Shown: positions 18,136-26,310, counted from the stretch's first letter. The stretch: 64,000 nt of DNA from Streptomyces xanthophaeus (GCF_000725805.1 NZ_JOFT01000028.1:171806-235805); one strand, 5' to 3'. Notes: generated from the sequence alone by a model not told the origin. Translations and numbers: made by a program.

Positions 18136-19041
18136 CTAGTAGGAGGACCCGCCCGCGCCCAGCGAGCCCGTGGGGTGCCAGACGGTCTTGGTCTCCAGGA
18201 ACGCCGTCATGCGGTGCGTGCCCGGGTCGGCGTTCCAGTCGTCCACAGGCTGTGGACGCAGGACGCGCTTGAGGTTGTCGGCCGCGGCGATCTCCAGCTC
18301 CTTGGCCAGTGCCGCATCGGCTCCGGCCAGGTCGATCGCGTTGACGTCCTGGTGGGCGGCCAGGTGCGGGCCCATCTCGGAGGCCTTGCCGGACAGGATG
18401 TTGACCACGCCGCCGGGCAGGTCGGAGGTGGCCAGCACCTCGCCCAGGGACAGCGCCGGCAGCGGGGACTTCTCCGAGGCGATCACGACGACGGTGTTGC
18501 CGGTGGCGATGACCGGGGCGATCACCGAGACCAGGCCCATGAAGGACGAGTCCTGCGGGGCCACGACCGTGACCACGCCGGTGGGCTCGGGGGTGGAGAG
18601 GTTGAAGTACGGGCCCGCGACCGGGTTGGCCCCGCCCACGATCTGGCCGATCTTGTCGGTCCAGCCCGCGTACCAGACCCAGCGGTCGATGGCCGCGTCC
18701 ACGACCGCCGCGGCCTTGGACTTGGACAGCCCCTCGGCCTCGCCGACCTCGCGGACGAACTGCTCGCGGCGGCCCTCCAGCATCTCGGCGATGCGGTAGA
18801 GGATCTGGCCGCGGTTGTACGCGGTCGCGCCGGACCAGCCGCCGAAGGCCTTGCGGGCGGCGACGACGGCGTCACGCGCGTCCTTGCGGGAGGACAGGGG
18901 GGCGTTGGCCAGCCACTTGCCCTTCGAGTCCGTCACTTCGTACACCCGGCCGCTCTCGGAGCGGGGGAACTTGCCCCCGACGTACAGCTTGTAGGTCTTG
19001 AAGACGTTCAGACGCGTCTGCGCCGTAGACGAATCAGACAT
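18136..19041 (-). CDS. Half-length aldehyde dehydrogenase family protein
   Basis: A 301-residue protein matching only the first 60% of aldehyde dehydrogenases (usual length about 480-500). It keeps the N-terminal NAD-binding part (LYVGGKFPRSESGR, WYAGWTDKIGQIVGG, VIATGNTVVVIASEKSPLP, LPGGVVNILSG) but ends before the ELGGK glutamate and the catalytic cysteine. The usual PWNFP is replaced by PQDSSF. It overlaps the full aldehyde dehydrogenase gene by eight bases and is the third gene of the deoC operon. It cannot be a normal dehydrogenase; a structural partner of the full enzyme is possible. Confidence 0.88.
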   Translation of the reverse strand: MSDSSTAQTRLNVFKTYKLYVGGKFPRSESGRVYEVTDSKGKWLANAPLSSRKDARDAVVAARKAFGGWSGATAYNRGQILYRIAEMLEGRREQFVREVGEAEGLSKSKAAAVVDAAIDRWVWYAGWTDKIGQIVGGANPVAGPYFNLSTPEPTGVVTVVAPQDSSFMGLVSVIAPVIATGNTVVVIASEKSPLPALSLGEVLATSDLPGGVVNILSGKASEMGPHLAAHQDVNAIDLAGADAALAKELEIAAADNLKRVLRPQPVDDWNADPGTHRMTAFLETKTVWHPTGSLGAGGSSY

Positions 19042-20470
19042 CGAGGTAGCCCTCCAGGCCGTGGCGGCCGCCCTCGCGGCCGAAGCCCGACTCCTTGTAG
19101 CCGCCGAAGGGCGAGGTCGGGTCGAACTTGTTGAACGTGTTGGCCCAGACGACGCCCGCACGGAGCTTGTTGGCGACCGCGAGGATGCGCGAGCCCTTCT
19201 CCGTCCAGATGCCGGCGGACAGGCCGTACTGGCTGTTGTTGGCCTTGGCGACGGCCTCGTCGGGCGTACGGAAGGTCAGCACGGACAGCACCGGGCCGAA
19301 GATCTCGTCGCGGGCGACGGTGTGCGCCTGGGTGACGTTCGTGAACAGCGTCGGGGCGAACCAGTAGCCCGCGGACGGCAGCTCGCACGCCGGGGACCAG
19401 CGCTCGGCGCCCTCGGCCTCGCCGGTCTCCGCGAGCGCGGTGATCCGGGCGAGCTGCTCGGCGGAGTTGATCGCACCGATGTCGGTGTTCTTGTCGAGCG
19501 GGTCGCCGAGGCGCAGCGTGGACAGGCGGCGCTTGAGGGAGTCCAGCAGCTCGTCGTGGATCGACTCCTGGACCAGCAGGCGCGAGCCCGCGCAGCAGAC
19601 CTGGCCCTGGTTGAAGAAGATGCCGTTGACGATGCCCTCGACGGCCTGGTCGATGGGGGCGTCGTCGAAGACGATGTTGGCGCCCTTGCCGCCCAGCTCC
19701 AGGGTGACCTTCTTGTCGGTGCCGGCGACGTGGCGGGCGATCTTCTTGCCCACGGCGGTCGAGCCGGTGAAGGCGACCTTGTTCACGTCCGGGTGCTCGA
19801 CGAGGGCCGCGCCCGCGTCCCCGTAGCCGGGGAGGATGTTGACGACGCCCTTGGGTAGCCCGGCCTGGCGGCAGATGTCCGCGAAGAACAGCGCGGTCAG
19901 CGGGGTGGTCTCGGCGGGCTTCAGGACGACCGTGTTGCCGGTGGCGAGCGCCGGGGCGATCTTCCACGCAAGCATGAGGAGGGGGAAGTTCCAGGGGATG
20001 ACCTGGCCCGCGACGCCCAGCGGGCGGGGGCCCGCGCCGTAGCCCGCGTGGTCGAGCTTGTCGGCCCAGCCCGCGTAGTAGAAGAAGTGCGCGGCGACCA
20101 GCGGGAGGTCCGCGTCGCGGGTCTCCTTGATCGGCTTGCCGTTGTCCAGGGTCTCCAGGACGGCCAGCTCGCGGCTGCGCTCCTGGATGATCCGGGCGAT
20201 CCGGAAGAGGTACTTGGCGCGCTCGGAGCCGGGCAGCGCGGACCACTTCTCGAAGGCCTTGCGGGCGGCCTTGACGGCGCGGTCCACGTCGGCGGTGCCC
20301 GCCTGGGCGACCTCGGACAGGACTTCCTCGCTGCTCGGCGAGACGGTCTTGAAGACCTTGCCGTCGGCGGCGTCGGTGAACTCGCCGTCGATGAAGAGCC
20401 CGTAGGAGGGGGCGATGTCGACGACCGAGCGGGACTCGGGGGCCGGTGCGTACTCGAAGAGGGATGCCAT
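19034..20470 (-). CDS. Aldehyde dehydrogenase in the deoC operon
   Basis: NAD(P)-dependent aldehyde dehydrogenase of 478 residues. It has the Rossmann-fold segment PWNFPLLMLAWKIAPALATG, GSTAVGKKIA, the general-base motif ELGGKGANIVF and the catalytic cysteine in FFNQGQVCCAGSR. The ATG at 20470 lies five bases after the deoC stop, so it is transcribed with deoC. Deoxyribose-phosphate aldolase releases acetaldehyde, which this enzyme very probably oxidises to acetate; that assignment rests on context. Confidence 0.93.
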   Translation of the reverse strand: MASLFEYAPAPESRSVVDIAPSYGLFIDGEFTDAADGKVFKTVSPSSEEVLSEVAQAGTADVDRAVKAARKAFEKWSALPGSERAKYLFRIARIIQERSRELAVLETLDNGKPIKETRDADLPLVAAHFFYYAGWADKLDHAGYGAGPRPLGVAGQVIPWNFPLLMLAWKIAPALATGNTVVLKPAETTPLTALFFADICRQAGLPKGVVNILPGYGDAGAALVEHPDVNKVAFTGSTAVGKKIARHVAGTDKKVTLELGGKGANIVFDDAPIDQAVEGIVNGIFFNQGQVCCAGSRLLVQESIHDELLDSLKRRLSTLRLGDPLDKNTDIGAINSAEQLARITALAETGEAEGAERWSPACELPSAGYWFAPTLFTNVTQAHTVARDEIFGPVLSVLTFRTPDEAVAKANNSQYGLSAGIWTEKGSRILAVANKLRAGVVWANTFNKFDPTSPFGGYKESGFGREGGRHGLEGYLDV

Positions 20471-20475
20471 GGTGA

Positions 20476-21438
20476 TCAGTCCACCGTCACGTAGTCGGGA
20501 CCGGAGTAACGGCCGGTGCTCAGCTTCTGGCGCTGCATCAGCAGGTCGTTGAGCAGGCTGGAGGCGCCGAAGCGGAACCAGTGGTTGGTCAGCCACTCCT
20601 CGCCCACGGTCTCGTTGACCAGGACCAGGAACTTGATGGCGTCCTTGGTGGTCCGGATGCCGCCGGCCGGCTTCACGCCGATCTGGATTCCAGTCTGCTC
20701 CTTGAAGTCGCGTACGGCTTCGAGCATGAGCAGGGTGTTGGCGGGGGTGGCGTTGACGCCCACCTTGCCGGTGGAGGTCTTGATGAAGTCGGCGCCCGCG
20801 AGCATGCCGATCCAGGAGGCGCGGCGGATGTTGTCATAGGTCGACAGCTCGCCGGTCTCGAAGATGACCTTGAGGCGGGCCGCACTGCCGTCGGGGCGGA
20901 CACAGGCCGCCTTGATGGCCCTGATCAGCTCGTACGTCTCGAGGTAGCGGCCGGCGAGGAAGGCGCCACGGTCGATGACCATGTCGATCTCGTCGGCGCC
21001 GGCGGCGACGGCGTCGGCCGTGTCCGCGAGCTTGACGGGCAGCGCCGCGCGTCCGGCGGGGAACGCCGTGGCGACGGAGGCCACCTTGACGTCGGCGCCG
21101 TTCAGCGCCGCCTTGGCGGTGGCCACCATGTCGGGGTACACGCAGACGGCGGCCGTCATCGGCGTGGTCCGGTCGGTCGGATCGGGGATGACGGCCTTGG
21201 CGGACAGCGCCCGGACCTTGCCCGGGGTGTCCGCGCCTTCCAGCGTCGTCAGGTCGATCATCGAGATGGCCAGGTCGATGGCGTACGCCTTGGCCGTCGT
21301 CTTGATCGAACGGGTGCCGAGGGCGGCCGCGCGGGCCTCCAGGCCGACTGCGTCTACGCCGGGCAGCCCGTGCAGGAAGCGGCGCAGCGCGCTGTCGGAC
21401 GTCGTCACGTCAGCGAATGCGGTGAGGGTGGTGGGCAT
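20476..21438 (-). CDS. deoC: Deoxyribose-phosphate aldolase
   Basis: Class I aldolase of 320 residues that cleaves 2-deoxyribose 5-phosphate to glyceraldehyde 3-phosphate and acetaldehyde, the last step of deoxynucleoside catabolism. Seen: VCVYPDMV, the AAGADEIDMVIDRGAFL strand, LKVIFETGEL, the Schiff-base lysine in FIKTSTGK and VGVKPAGGIRTTKDA. The ATG at 21438 (MPTTLTAF) is chosen; sequence further upstream carries the operator. It leads an operon with two aldehyde dehydrogenase family genes. Confidence 0.95.
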   Translation of the reverse strand: MPTTLTAFADVTTSDSALRRFLHGLPGVDAVGLEARAAALGTRSIKTTAKAYAIDLAISMIDLTTLEGADTPGKVRALSAKAVIPDPTDRTTPMTAAVCVYPDMVATAKAALNGADVKVASVATAFPAGRAALPVKLADTADAVAAGADEIDMVIDRGAFLAGRYLETYELIRAIKAACVRPDGSAARLKVIFETGELSTYDNIRRASWIGMLAGADFIKTSTGKVGVNATPANTLLMLEAVRDFKEQTGIQIGVKPAGGIRTTKDAIKFLVLVNETVGEEWLTNHWFRFGASSLLNDLLMQRQKLSTGRYSGPDYVTVD

Positions 21439-21457
21439 GGTCACCAGATGAGCATAT

Positions 21458-21469
21458 CTACGCGCGTAG
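21458..21469. promoter_or_regulatory. Nucleoside-regulon palindrome and promoter of the deoC operon
   Basis: Perfect CTACGCGCGTAG, 19 bases upstream of the deoC start. On the minus strand GTGACA (21480-21475) and TATGCT (21456-21451) lie 18 bases apart and fit -35 and -10 elements, so the palindrome sits exactly in the promoter spacer, as expected for a repressor site. Confidence 0.85.
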
Positions 21470-21682
21470 CGACCTGTCACCCCCTCCCCCGGATCCGCTA
21501 TGGAATCGACACCTCCACTCCCTGTTACAGGGCCATGACAGGAAGCGCATCCTCCGGGCGAACAAGATCAATAGATTTCTTCTCAGCAGCCCGCCAGAAC
21601 CTCACCCGGACGAAAACCCGACAGAGACAAACGCGGCATGCGGCTCTCCCTTCTTTCCGAAACCCTGCTCCCAGGAGTCGTT

Positions 21683-22729
21683 ATGCGTACCGCCGCCCGC
21701 ACCGCCACCGCCACCGCCGTGCTCGTCGGGGCCCTCCTCGCCCCCGCCGGTGCCGCCTTCGCCGCCACCCCGCTGAATGCCGCAGCCGCTGCCGCGTCCT
21801 CGTCCGACCCCGACCGCTACAGCGGCACGCCCGTCTTCATCGACGCCGGCCTCCTCGCGGTGCTGCGCCACACGTCCAGCGGACCCGAGGCCCGGATCCG
21901 CGCCTACGGCCCGGAGTGGAACCCGGGCGACGCCTACATCGGCGAGGCCCTGGCCGTGCTGGACGGCGAGCACCGCTCCCGCTCGGTGCGCGGCCTGCAG
22001 CTGGAACTCGTCAAGAGCGGGACGGGCAACACCGAGACCCTCGTCGTGACCAAGGACGGCCGGAGCACCTCCTACGACCTGCCCAAGGGCCAGGGCGGGA
22101 CCCTGTGCACGACCCGGCCCGTCCACAAGATCCTGGGCCGCGGCCTCGAAGCCGACCTGACCATGTCCCCCGACGGCCCGGTGGCCTCCCTGTACGCCCA
22201 GGGCTCCCGCGTCGAGCCGACCCGGCTGGACCGCAACAACCCGGCGAAGGAGGAGTACACCGTCCGCATCCTGAACCCGAACTCCGCCGAGCCGGTCCTC
22301 GAATGGAAACTGCAGAACGGCGCTCCGTGGGCCCACGCGGCGTTCCCGAAGCTCCACACGGGCTGCACGCCCAACTACACCCTCCAGAAGCCCACCCAGA
22401 AGCCGCAGCCGGAGACCAAGCCCTCCGCGAAGCCCTCCGCCCAGCCGACCGTCGCGCCCAGCGCCACGCCGAGCACCACGCCGAGCGCCACGCCGAGCGC
22501 CACGCCGAGCGCCACGCCGAGCGCCACTGCGGCCGCGCCGAAGGCGCAGACCGCAGGCCAGACCTCCGTCGTGCCCAAGGGCGGGGTCGCCGCGGGCGCC
22601 GAGATCGCCGGCGAGACCACCACCGGGGACACGGACTCCACCACCGCCCTGGCCGGCGCCGGGCTCGGCGCGGTCCTCGCCGCCCTCGGCGCGTCCGTCC
22701 TGCTCCGCCGCCGCCGCGCCCAGGGCTGA
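21683..22729 (+). CDS. Secreted cell-wall protein with non-LPXTG sorting signal
   Basis: A 348-residue protein. A signal peptide (TATATAVLVGALLAPAGAAFAA) is followed by a globular domain of about 200 residues (about 30-235) that includes LCTTRPVHKILGRGLEADLTMSPDGP and a short cysteine pair (LCTT, GCTPN) that may form a disulfide. A Pro/Ser/Thr/Ala-rich wall-spanning stretch with ATPS repeats follows. The end is SVVPKGGVAAGAE, a hydrophobic helix (TALAGAGLGAVLAALGASVLL) and RRRRAQG, the layout of a sortase substrate although LPXTG is replaced by VPKGG. AGGAG seven bases before ATG 21683 fixes the start. The class F sortase gene follows, so the two are probably a substrate-enzyme pair. Confidence 0.87.
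   Translation: MRTAARTATATAVLVGALLAPAGAAFAATPLNAAAAAASSSDPDRYSGTPVFIDAGLLAVLRHTSSGPEARIRAYGPEWNPGDAYIGEALAVLDGEHRSRSVRGLQLELVKSGTGNTETLVVTKDGRSTSYDLPKGQGGTLCTTRPVHKILGRGLEADLTMSPDGPVASLYAQGSRVEPTRLDRNNPAKEEYTVRILNPNSAEPVLEWKLQNGAPWAHAAFPKLHTGCTPNYTLQKPTQKPQPETKPSAKPSAQPTVAPSATPSTTPSATPSATPSATPSATAAAPKAQTAGQTSVVPKGGVAAGAEIAGETTTGDTDSTTALAGAGLGAVLAALGASVLLRRRRAQG
22455..22525 (+). repeat. 12-base tandem repeat coding ATPS in the wall protein
   Basis: About six copies of a 12-base unit close to AGCGCCACGCCG, with one copy AGCACCACGCCG. They encode an ATPS repeat in the wall-spanning region. Copy number changes would keep frame and alter only the length of the stalk. Confidence 0.85.
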
Positions 22730-22760
22730 CCGGCCCGAGCGCCCGACCCTGCACCCCGTC

Positions 22761-22791
22761 CCGGCGGGCCACCCCAGCGGTGGCCCGCCGG
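22761..22791 (+). terminator. Hairpin between wall protein and sortase genes
   Basis: Thirteen-base perfect stem CCGGCGGGCCACC with its complement and a five-base loop, 31 bases after the wall protein stop and 22 bases before the sortase start. It may reduce read-through into the sortase gene. Confidence 0.75.
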
Positions 22792-22813
22792 GCCCGTTCC
22801 CGGAGCAACCCCC

Positions 22814-23437
22814 ATGGCCCACCGCGTACGCCTCCTGCTCGCCACCGCCCTGCTCTCGGCGGCCCTGACCGGCTGCGGCGCCGCCACCGCGCAGGCACCG
22901 GACGAGGCCGCCCCCGCCGCCTCGTCCGCCCCGCCCTCGATCACCCCCACCTCGGCCCCCGCGGCCCCCGCCACGGCGGCCCCGCGGCCCGCCTCCGAAC
23001 CGGTGCGCGTACGGATCCCCGCAGCCGGGGTGGACGCCTCTCCCGTGCTGGGGCTGGGCCTCGCCGCCGACGGCACCGTCGAGGTGCCCTCCGTACCGGA
23101 AGCGGACAAGATCGGCTGGTACACCAAGGGCGTCACCCCGGGCCAGACCGGCCCCGCCGTACTGATCGGCCACTTCGACACCGCGCGCGGCCCGGCCGTC
23201 CTCAAGGACGTTTCCAAGGTCCGGCCCGGTGACGAGATCACCGTCTCGCGGGCCGACGGCGGCGACGTCGTCTTCCGCGTCCGCGAGCTCGAACAGGTCG
23301 ACAAGAAGCGCTTTCCCACCGACAAGGTCTACGGCGACACCACGCGCCCCGAGCTGCGCGTCATCACCTGCGGCGGCGCCATCACGGACGGTCACCGGCC
23401 GGACAACATCATCCTGTACGCCGATCTCGTGGGCTGA
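22814..23437 (+). CDS. Class F sortase
   Basis: Membrane-anchored transpeptidase of 207 residues. It has an N-terminal signal with a lipobox-like LSAALTGCGA and an Ala/Pro-rich linker to about residue 60, then a sortase barrel: VRVRIPAAGVDASPVLGLGL, the catalytic His in VLIGHFDTARGP, the catalytic Cys in RVITCGGAITDG, and the class F ending DNIILYADLV. Compared with classical enzymes the TLxTC motif reads VITC. The adjacent upstream gene carries a matching but unusual sorting signal. The Cys after LTG could mean it is a lipoprotein rather than a transmembrane protein. Confidence 0.9.
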   Translation: MAHRVRLLLATALLSAALTGCGAATAQAPDEAAPAASSAPPSITPTSAPAAPATAAPRPASEPVRVRIPAAGVDASPVLGLGLAADGTVEVPSVPEADKIGWYTKGVTPGQTGPAVLIGHFDTARGPAVLKDVSKVRPGDEITVSRADGGDVVFRVRELEQVDKKRFPTDKVYGDTTRPELRVITCGGAITDGHRPDNIILYADLVG

Positions 23438-23462
23438 GACGGCGTGGGGCAGAATCGACCGC

Positions 23463-24107
23463 ATGAGCAGCGAGCAGCAGCAGCCGACCGGTGAACCGGT
23501 CTACGAGGACCGTGTCTACCGCTCTTCCATGGCCGTGGTCACCGGGGTGCTGATGCTCGCGCTGCTCGCCTGGCTGTGCGGGGACGGCGTGGTCCGCGGT
23601 TCGGGCAGCACCCCGTGGATCTCCCTGGCCGTGGCCCTGTGCCTGGTCCCGCTGATCGTGGCGTTCACGATCCGCCCGGCCGTCTTCGCCAACGACGACC
23701 GGCTGCGCGTACGGAACCCCTTCCGGGTCATCGAGCTGCCCTGGGCCTGCGTGGACTCCCTGCGGTCGGGCTACTCCGTGGAGGTGCTGGCCGAGGGATC
23801 GAAGTACCAGGTCTGGGCGGTGCCCGTCTCCCTGCGGGAGCGGAAGAAGGCGAACCGGCAGCAGACGCGCCGCGGCGGGATCATGGGCCGGGGCCTGGCC
23901 GAGCCGGAGGCGGCGAAGAACGCGGCGCCCGCCGAGCCGCAGCGGGCCGACGCCGACCGGATCGTGGACGAGCTGCGCAAACTCGCCGAGCGCGGCGCCT
24001 CGCGGCCCGGCGCCCAGGGCGGCGCGCGCGTGCACTGGTCGTACGAGGTCATCGCGCCCGTCGTGGCCGGCGCCGTACTGCTGATCGTGCTCCTCGCGAC
24101 GGGCTGA
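23463..24107 (+). CDS. PH-domain membrane protein
   Basis: A 214-residue protein with two helices near the N-terminus (about 23-40 and 48-66), a bacterial PH-like domain (RPAVFANDDRLRVRNPFRVIELPWACVDSLRSG, about 68-130), a charged Arg/Lys/Ala linker and a last helix (about 190-212) with almost no tail. Such actinobacterial PH proteins are common and of unknown role. It starts 25 bases after the sortase stop and may be co-transcribed with it. Confidence 0.85.
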   Translation: MSSEQQQPTGEPVYEDRVYRSSMAVVTGVLMLALLAWLCGDGVVRGSGSTPWISLAVALCLVPLIVAFTIRPAVFANDDRLRVRNPFRVIELPWACVDSLRSGYSVEVLAEGSKYQVWAVPVSLRERKKANRQQTRRGGIMGRGLAEPEAAKNAAPAEPQRADADRIVDELRKLAERGASRPGAQGGARVHWSYEVIAPVVAGAVLLIVLLATG

Positions 24108-24183
24108 CCGCACCGCACGTGCTCCCCGCCACAGCGGCCCCAGAGGCGGAACCAGGTCCACCGCCCGGCGCGTCCTCGCAGGT

Positions 24184-24756
24184 GTGCAGCGTCTTGAGGC
24201 CGGCGGCAGCGCCGCCAACGCCATCCCCCTGCGGCTCCGGCTCCTGGCCGGGGCCCTGCTTGCCGCCCATCTCCTCGTCGTCGGGTGGCTGACCCTGCTG
24301 CCTCTGGACGTGCCCTGGGCGGCGGCCGCCAATCTGACGCCGCTGGAGGGGATCCGGGCGGACCTCGCGTACGGGCCGCTGGAGGCGACCCGGCGGATCG
24401 GGGAGGGGCTGGCCCTGCTGGCCCCGCTCGGGGTGCTGCTGCCGCTCGTCAGCGGGCGGCTCGCGCCGTCGCCGCTGACCGCGTGGTCCTCGCTGGTGCG
24501 GACCGCCGCCGCGGGAGTGCTGATCTCGCTGAGCATCGAAATGCTCCAGAGCGCGGTCCCGGGGCGGGTCGTCGACGTGGACTCGGTCCTGCTGAACACG
24601 GTCGGCGTGGTGGTCGCGCACGTCGCCGTCGTACCGGCCCTGCGGGCCCGGCTGCGCCGCTCACGGCCCGTTTATCAGGGGCCCACCCCGAGAATTACCA
24701 GGGTCGGGCTCGGACCCTGGACCGAGGTCCTCTCGGCGGTTCAGCGGGAGTATTGA
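24184..24756 (+). CDS. VanZ-like membrane protein
   Basis: A 190-residue protein with four hydrophobic helices and the VanZ family pattern: the N-terminal LRLLAGALLAAHLLVVGWLTLLP, NLTPLEGIRADL, an inner helix with GLALLAPLGVLLPL, then ISLSIEMLQSAVPGRVVDVDSVLLNTVG, which is the family signature (E.xQ....R..D..D...N..G). VanZ proteins affect teicoplanin resistance in enterococci; their role in Streptomyces is unknown. The start is GTG 24184 without a clear ribosome site. Confidence 0.85.
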   Translation: MQRLEAGGSAANAIPLRLRLLAGALLAAHLLVVGWLTLLPLDVPWAAAANLTPLEGIRADLAYGPLEATRRIGEGLALLAPLGVLLPLVSGRLAPSPLTAWSSLVRTAAAGVLISLSIEMLQSAVPGRVVDVDSVLLNTVGVVVAHVAVVPALRARLRRSRPVYQGPTPRITRVGLGPWTEVLSAVQREY

Positions 24757-24793
24757 GGCATCGCAAGAAAGCGATCCCTACGAAGGAGAAGCC

Positions 24794-24994
24794 ATGAGCG
24801 CCCTTGCCCGCCCGCGTGACGGACGATGGATCGGCGGAGTCTGCGCCGCCCTGGCGCGCCGTTTCGGAATGTCCGCCAACACGATGCGCGTCATCTTCGT
24901 CGTCTCGTGCCTGCTGCCCGGCCCGCAGTTCCTGATCTACCTGGCGCTGTGGCTGCTCCTGCCGAACGAGAAGTCCGCCTCCACCGCCTGGTAG
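24794..24994 (+). CDS. PspC-domain membrane protein
   Basis: A 66-residue stand-alone PspC domain: the basic start ALARPRDGRWIGGVCAALARRFG, NTMRVIFVVSC and a hydrophobic helix ending LIYLALWLLLPNE, the standard end of the domain. AAGGAG seven bases before the ATG fixes the start. PspC domains take part in membrane stress sensing in other bacteria; here only the domain itself is present. It follows the VanZ-like gene by 37 bases. Confidence 0.9.
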   Translation: MSALARPRDGRWIGGVCAALARRFGMSANTMRVIFVVSCLLPGPQFLIYLALWLLLPNEKSASTAW

Positions 24995-25019
24995 ACCCGG
25001 GCCCGCGCGGGCCGCGCGC

Positions 25020-25787
25020 TCAGCCGGCCCGCTGCACCTTCTCGACCTGCTTGTCGGCCACTTCCTGCGGCACTTGCGCCTTCTGCTCGGCCGCCGCCAC
25101 GTTCAGGGCCATCAGCCGCACGACGGTGTCGCCCTCGCGCACGACGACCAGGTGGACCGGGGCGGAGACGCCCGCGGCGGTGGCGGTCGTGGTCCAGCTG
25201 ACGGTGTCGTCGCCCTTGGTCGCGTACTCGGCGGACCGCACGTCGCGGTAGCTGCCGGTCTGCTTCTCGACGGTGGCGGAGAATCCCGTACCGCAGGCGG
25301 CCACGGCCGTCTTGAGCCGGGTGATCAGGGCCTTCGCGTCGCTCTCGCCGTAGGAGCTGACGGAGGCGGAGACCGCGAGTCCGACCTGCTTCTGGGAACC
25401 GACGCCCCGGTTGACGGTCTCGCGCGCGGCCGGGTCCGGCTTGTCGCCCATGATGTCGGCCAGGGGCTGGCAGGCCTTCCGGTCGGCCTGCGGCTGGCCG
25501 TCCGGGGCGTTGGGGTTCTTGCCCTGCGCGGAGACCTGGTAGCCGGTCAGGTCGCCCTGCTCCAGGGCGGACCGCTCCAGCCTGCTGCCGCCGCTCTTCG
25601 GCGCGGCCGGTCCGCTCGAACCGGTGGTGGGTGCCGGGGCTCCGGGCGCGCCCGGGGTGGCGGCCACGGAACCCTTGGGGTCCGGGTCCTTGCCCGTCGC
25701 GGGGGTGTCCGAACTGCTGCACCCCACGGCTGCGAACAGCAGGGCGGGGAGCAGCGCGACCCAGGTCGCTCGTGCCTTTTTGCGCAT
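25020..25787 (-). CDS. Lipoprotein, sensor-domain-like
   Basis: A 255-residue lipoprotein with signal MRKKARATWVALLPALLFAAVGCSS (lipidated Cys23), a disordered Pro/Gly/Ala/Thr linker to about 70, and a folded domain of about 180 residues. The domain has two cysteines (KACQPL and AACGTGF) and the pattern LEQGDLTGYQV ... AVAACGTGF ... WTTTATAAGV ... VVVREGDTVVRLMALN, similar to extracellular sensor domains on mycobacterial PknH-type kinases and free lipoproteins. No catalytic site is seen. ATG 25787 is used. Confidence 0.82.
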   Translation of the reverse strand: MRKKARATWVALLPALLFAAVGCSSSDTPATGKDPDPKGSVAATPGAPGAPAPTTGSSGPAAPKSGGSRLERSALEQGDLTGYQVSAQGKNPNAPDGQPQADRKACQPLADIMGDKPDPAARETVNRGVGSQKQVGLAVSASVSSYGESDAKALITRLKTAVAACGTGFSATVEKQTGSYRDVRSAEYATKGDDTVSWTTTATAAGVSAPVHLVVVREGDTVVRLMALNVAAAEQKAQVPQEVADKQVEKVQRAG

Positions 25788-25913
25788 GACCGAAACCTCA
25801 TACCCAGTGCGTCGGCGGGCAGTTGGTGGTGATCGTGGCACACGGCGCGGCGGGACACCCACCTCGTCGAAGAGGCGTGCGCCCGCCGCTCGCGTGTTCG
25901 TGTCGCGGCAGCG

Positions 25914-26171
25914 TCAGCCGCCGATGCCGTTCAGGCCGTTGGTGACCGGGGTCAGCAGGCCGGTGACCTGAGAGGTGGGGTCGCTGGGCTGGCTGCTCCC
26001 CTCGGTGCCTGCCTGCTGCTGGCCGGTGAGGCCCCCGAGCGCGCCGGGGACGGAGCCCAGCGCGTCGGTCAGTCCGACGGCGGGGACGGCCGAGGCGGTA
26101 CCGGCGGCGGCGACGGCGAAGGCGGCACCGAGAACGGCGGCACCGAGGGTCTTGGCAGCTGACTGCTTCAT
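25914..26171 (-). CDS. Small secreted protein, chaplin-sized, unknown function
   Basis: An 85-residue protein with signal peptide KTLGAAVLGAAFAVAAAGTASA (cleavage near 28) and a mature part of about 55 residues rich in Gly, Gln, Ser, Thr and Leu, without cysteine. The end reads VTGLLTPVTNGLNGIGG, weakly similar in style to the protein at 17720. It is not a chaplin because the paired cysteines and the chaplin domain are missing. A strong terminator lies 86 bases upstream and isolates it from add. Confidence 0.78.
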   Translation of the reverse strand: MKQSAAKTLGAAVLGAAFAVAAAGTASAVPAVGLTDALGSVPGALGGLTGQQQAGTEGSSQPSDPTSQVTGLLTPVTNGLNGIGG

Positions 26172-26256
26172 GAAAACGTGTCCTTGCGACGGGGAATTGA
26201 GCGGCTCCGCAAACTAGTCACTTCAAACCCTCTCCCGCAAACATCAGTAAATACGA

Positions 26257-26292
26257 GAAAGCGCCCGGGAATTGCTCCTCCCGGGCGCTTTC
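26257..26292. terminator. Terminator after adenosine deaminase gene
   Basis: Fourteen-base perfect stem GAAAGCGCCCGGGA with its complement TCCCGGGCGCTTTC and an eight-base loop, 18 bases past the add stop (minus strand) and followed by a short T-rich end. Confidence 0.92.
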
Positions 26293-26310
26293 CGTCTGTC
26301 ACACCGTGGC

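Noticed and set aside
21439..21480. Longer deoC start with residues before MPTTLTAF
   Set aside because: The extension would cross the operator and promoter; residues there do not resemble the family.
22455..22525. Tandem repeats as a CRISPR-like or mobile repeat
   Set aside because: The 12-base units are in frame inside a coding stalk (ATPS) and lack spacers.
25000..25013. GGCCCGCGCGGGCC palindrome between PspC and lipoprotein genes as an operator
   Set aside because: A short perfect GC palindrome is likely by chance at this composition; it may help termination of convergent genes, but loop length is nil.
25914..26171. Short secreted protein as a chaplin
   Set aside because: It lacks the two conserved cysteines and the chaplin core.
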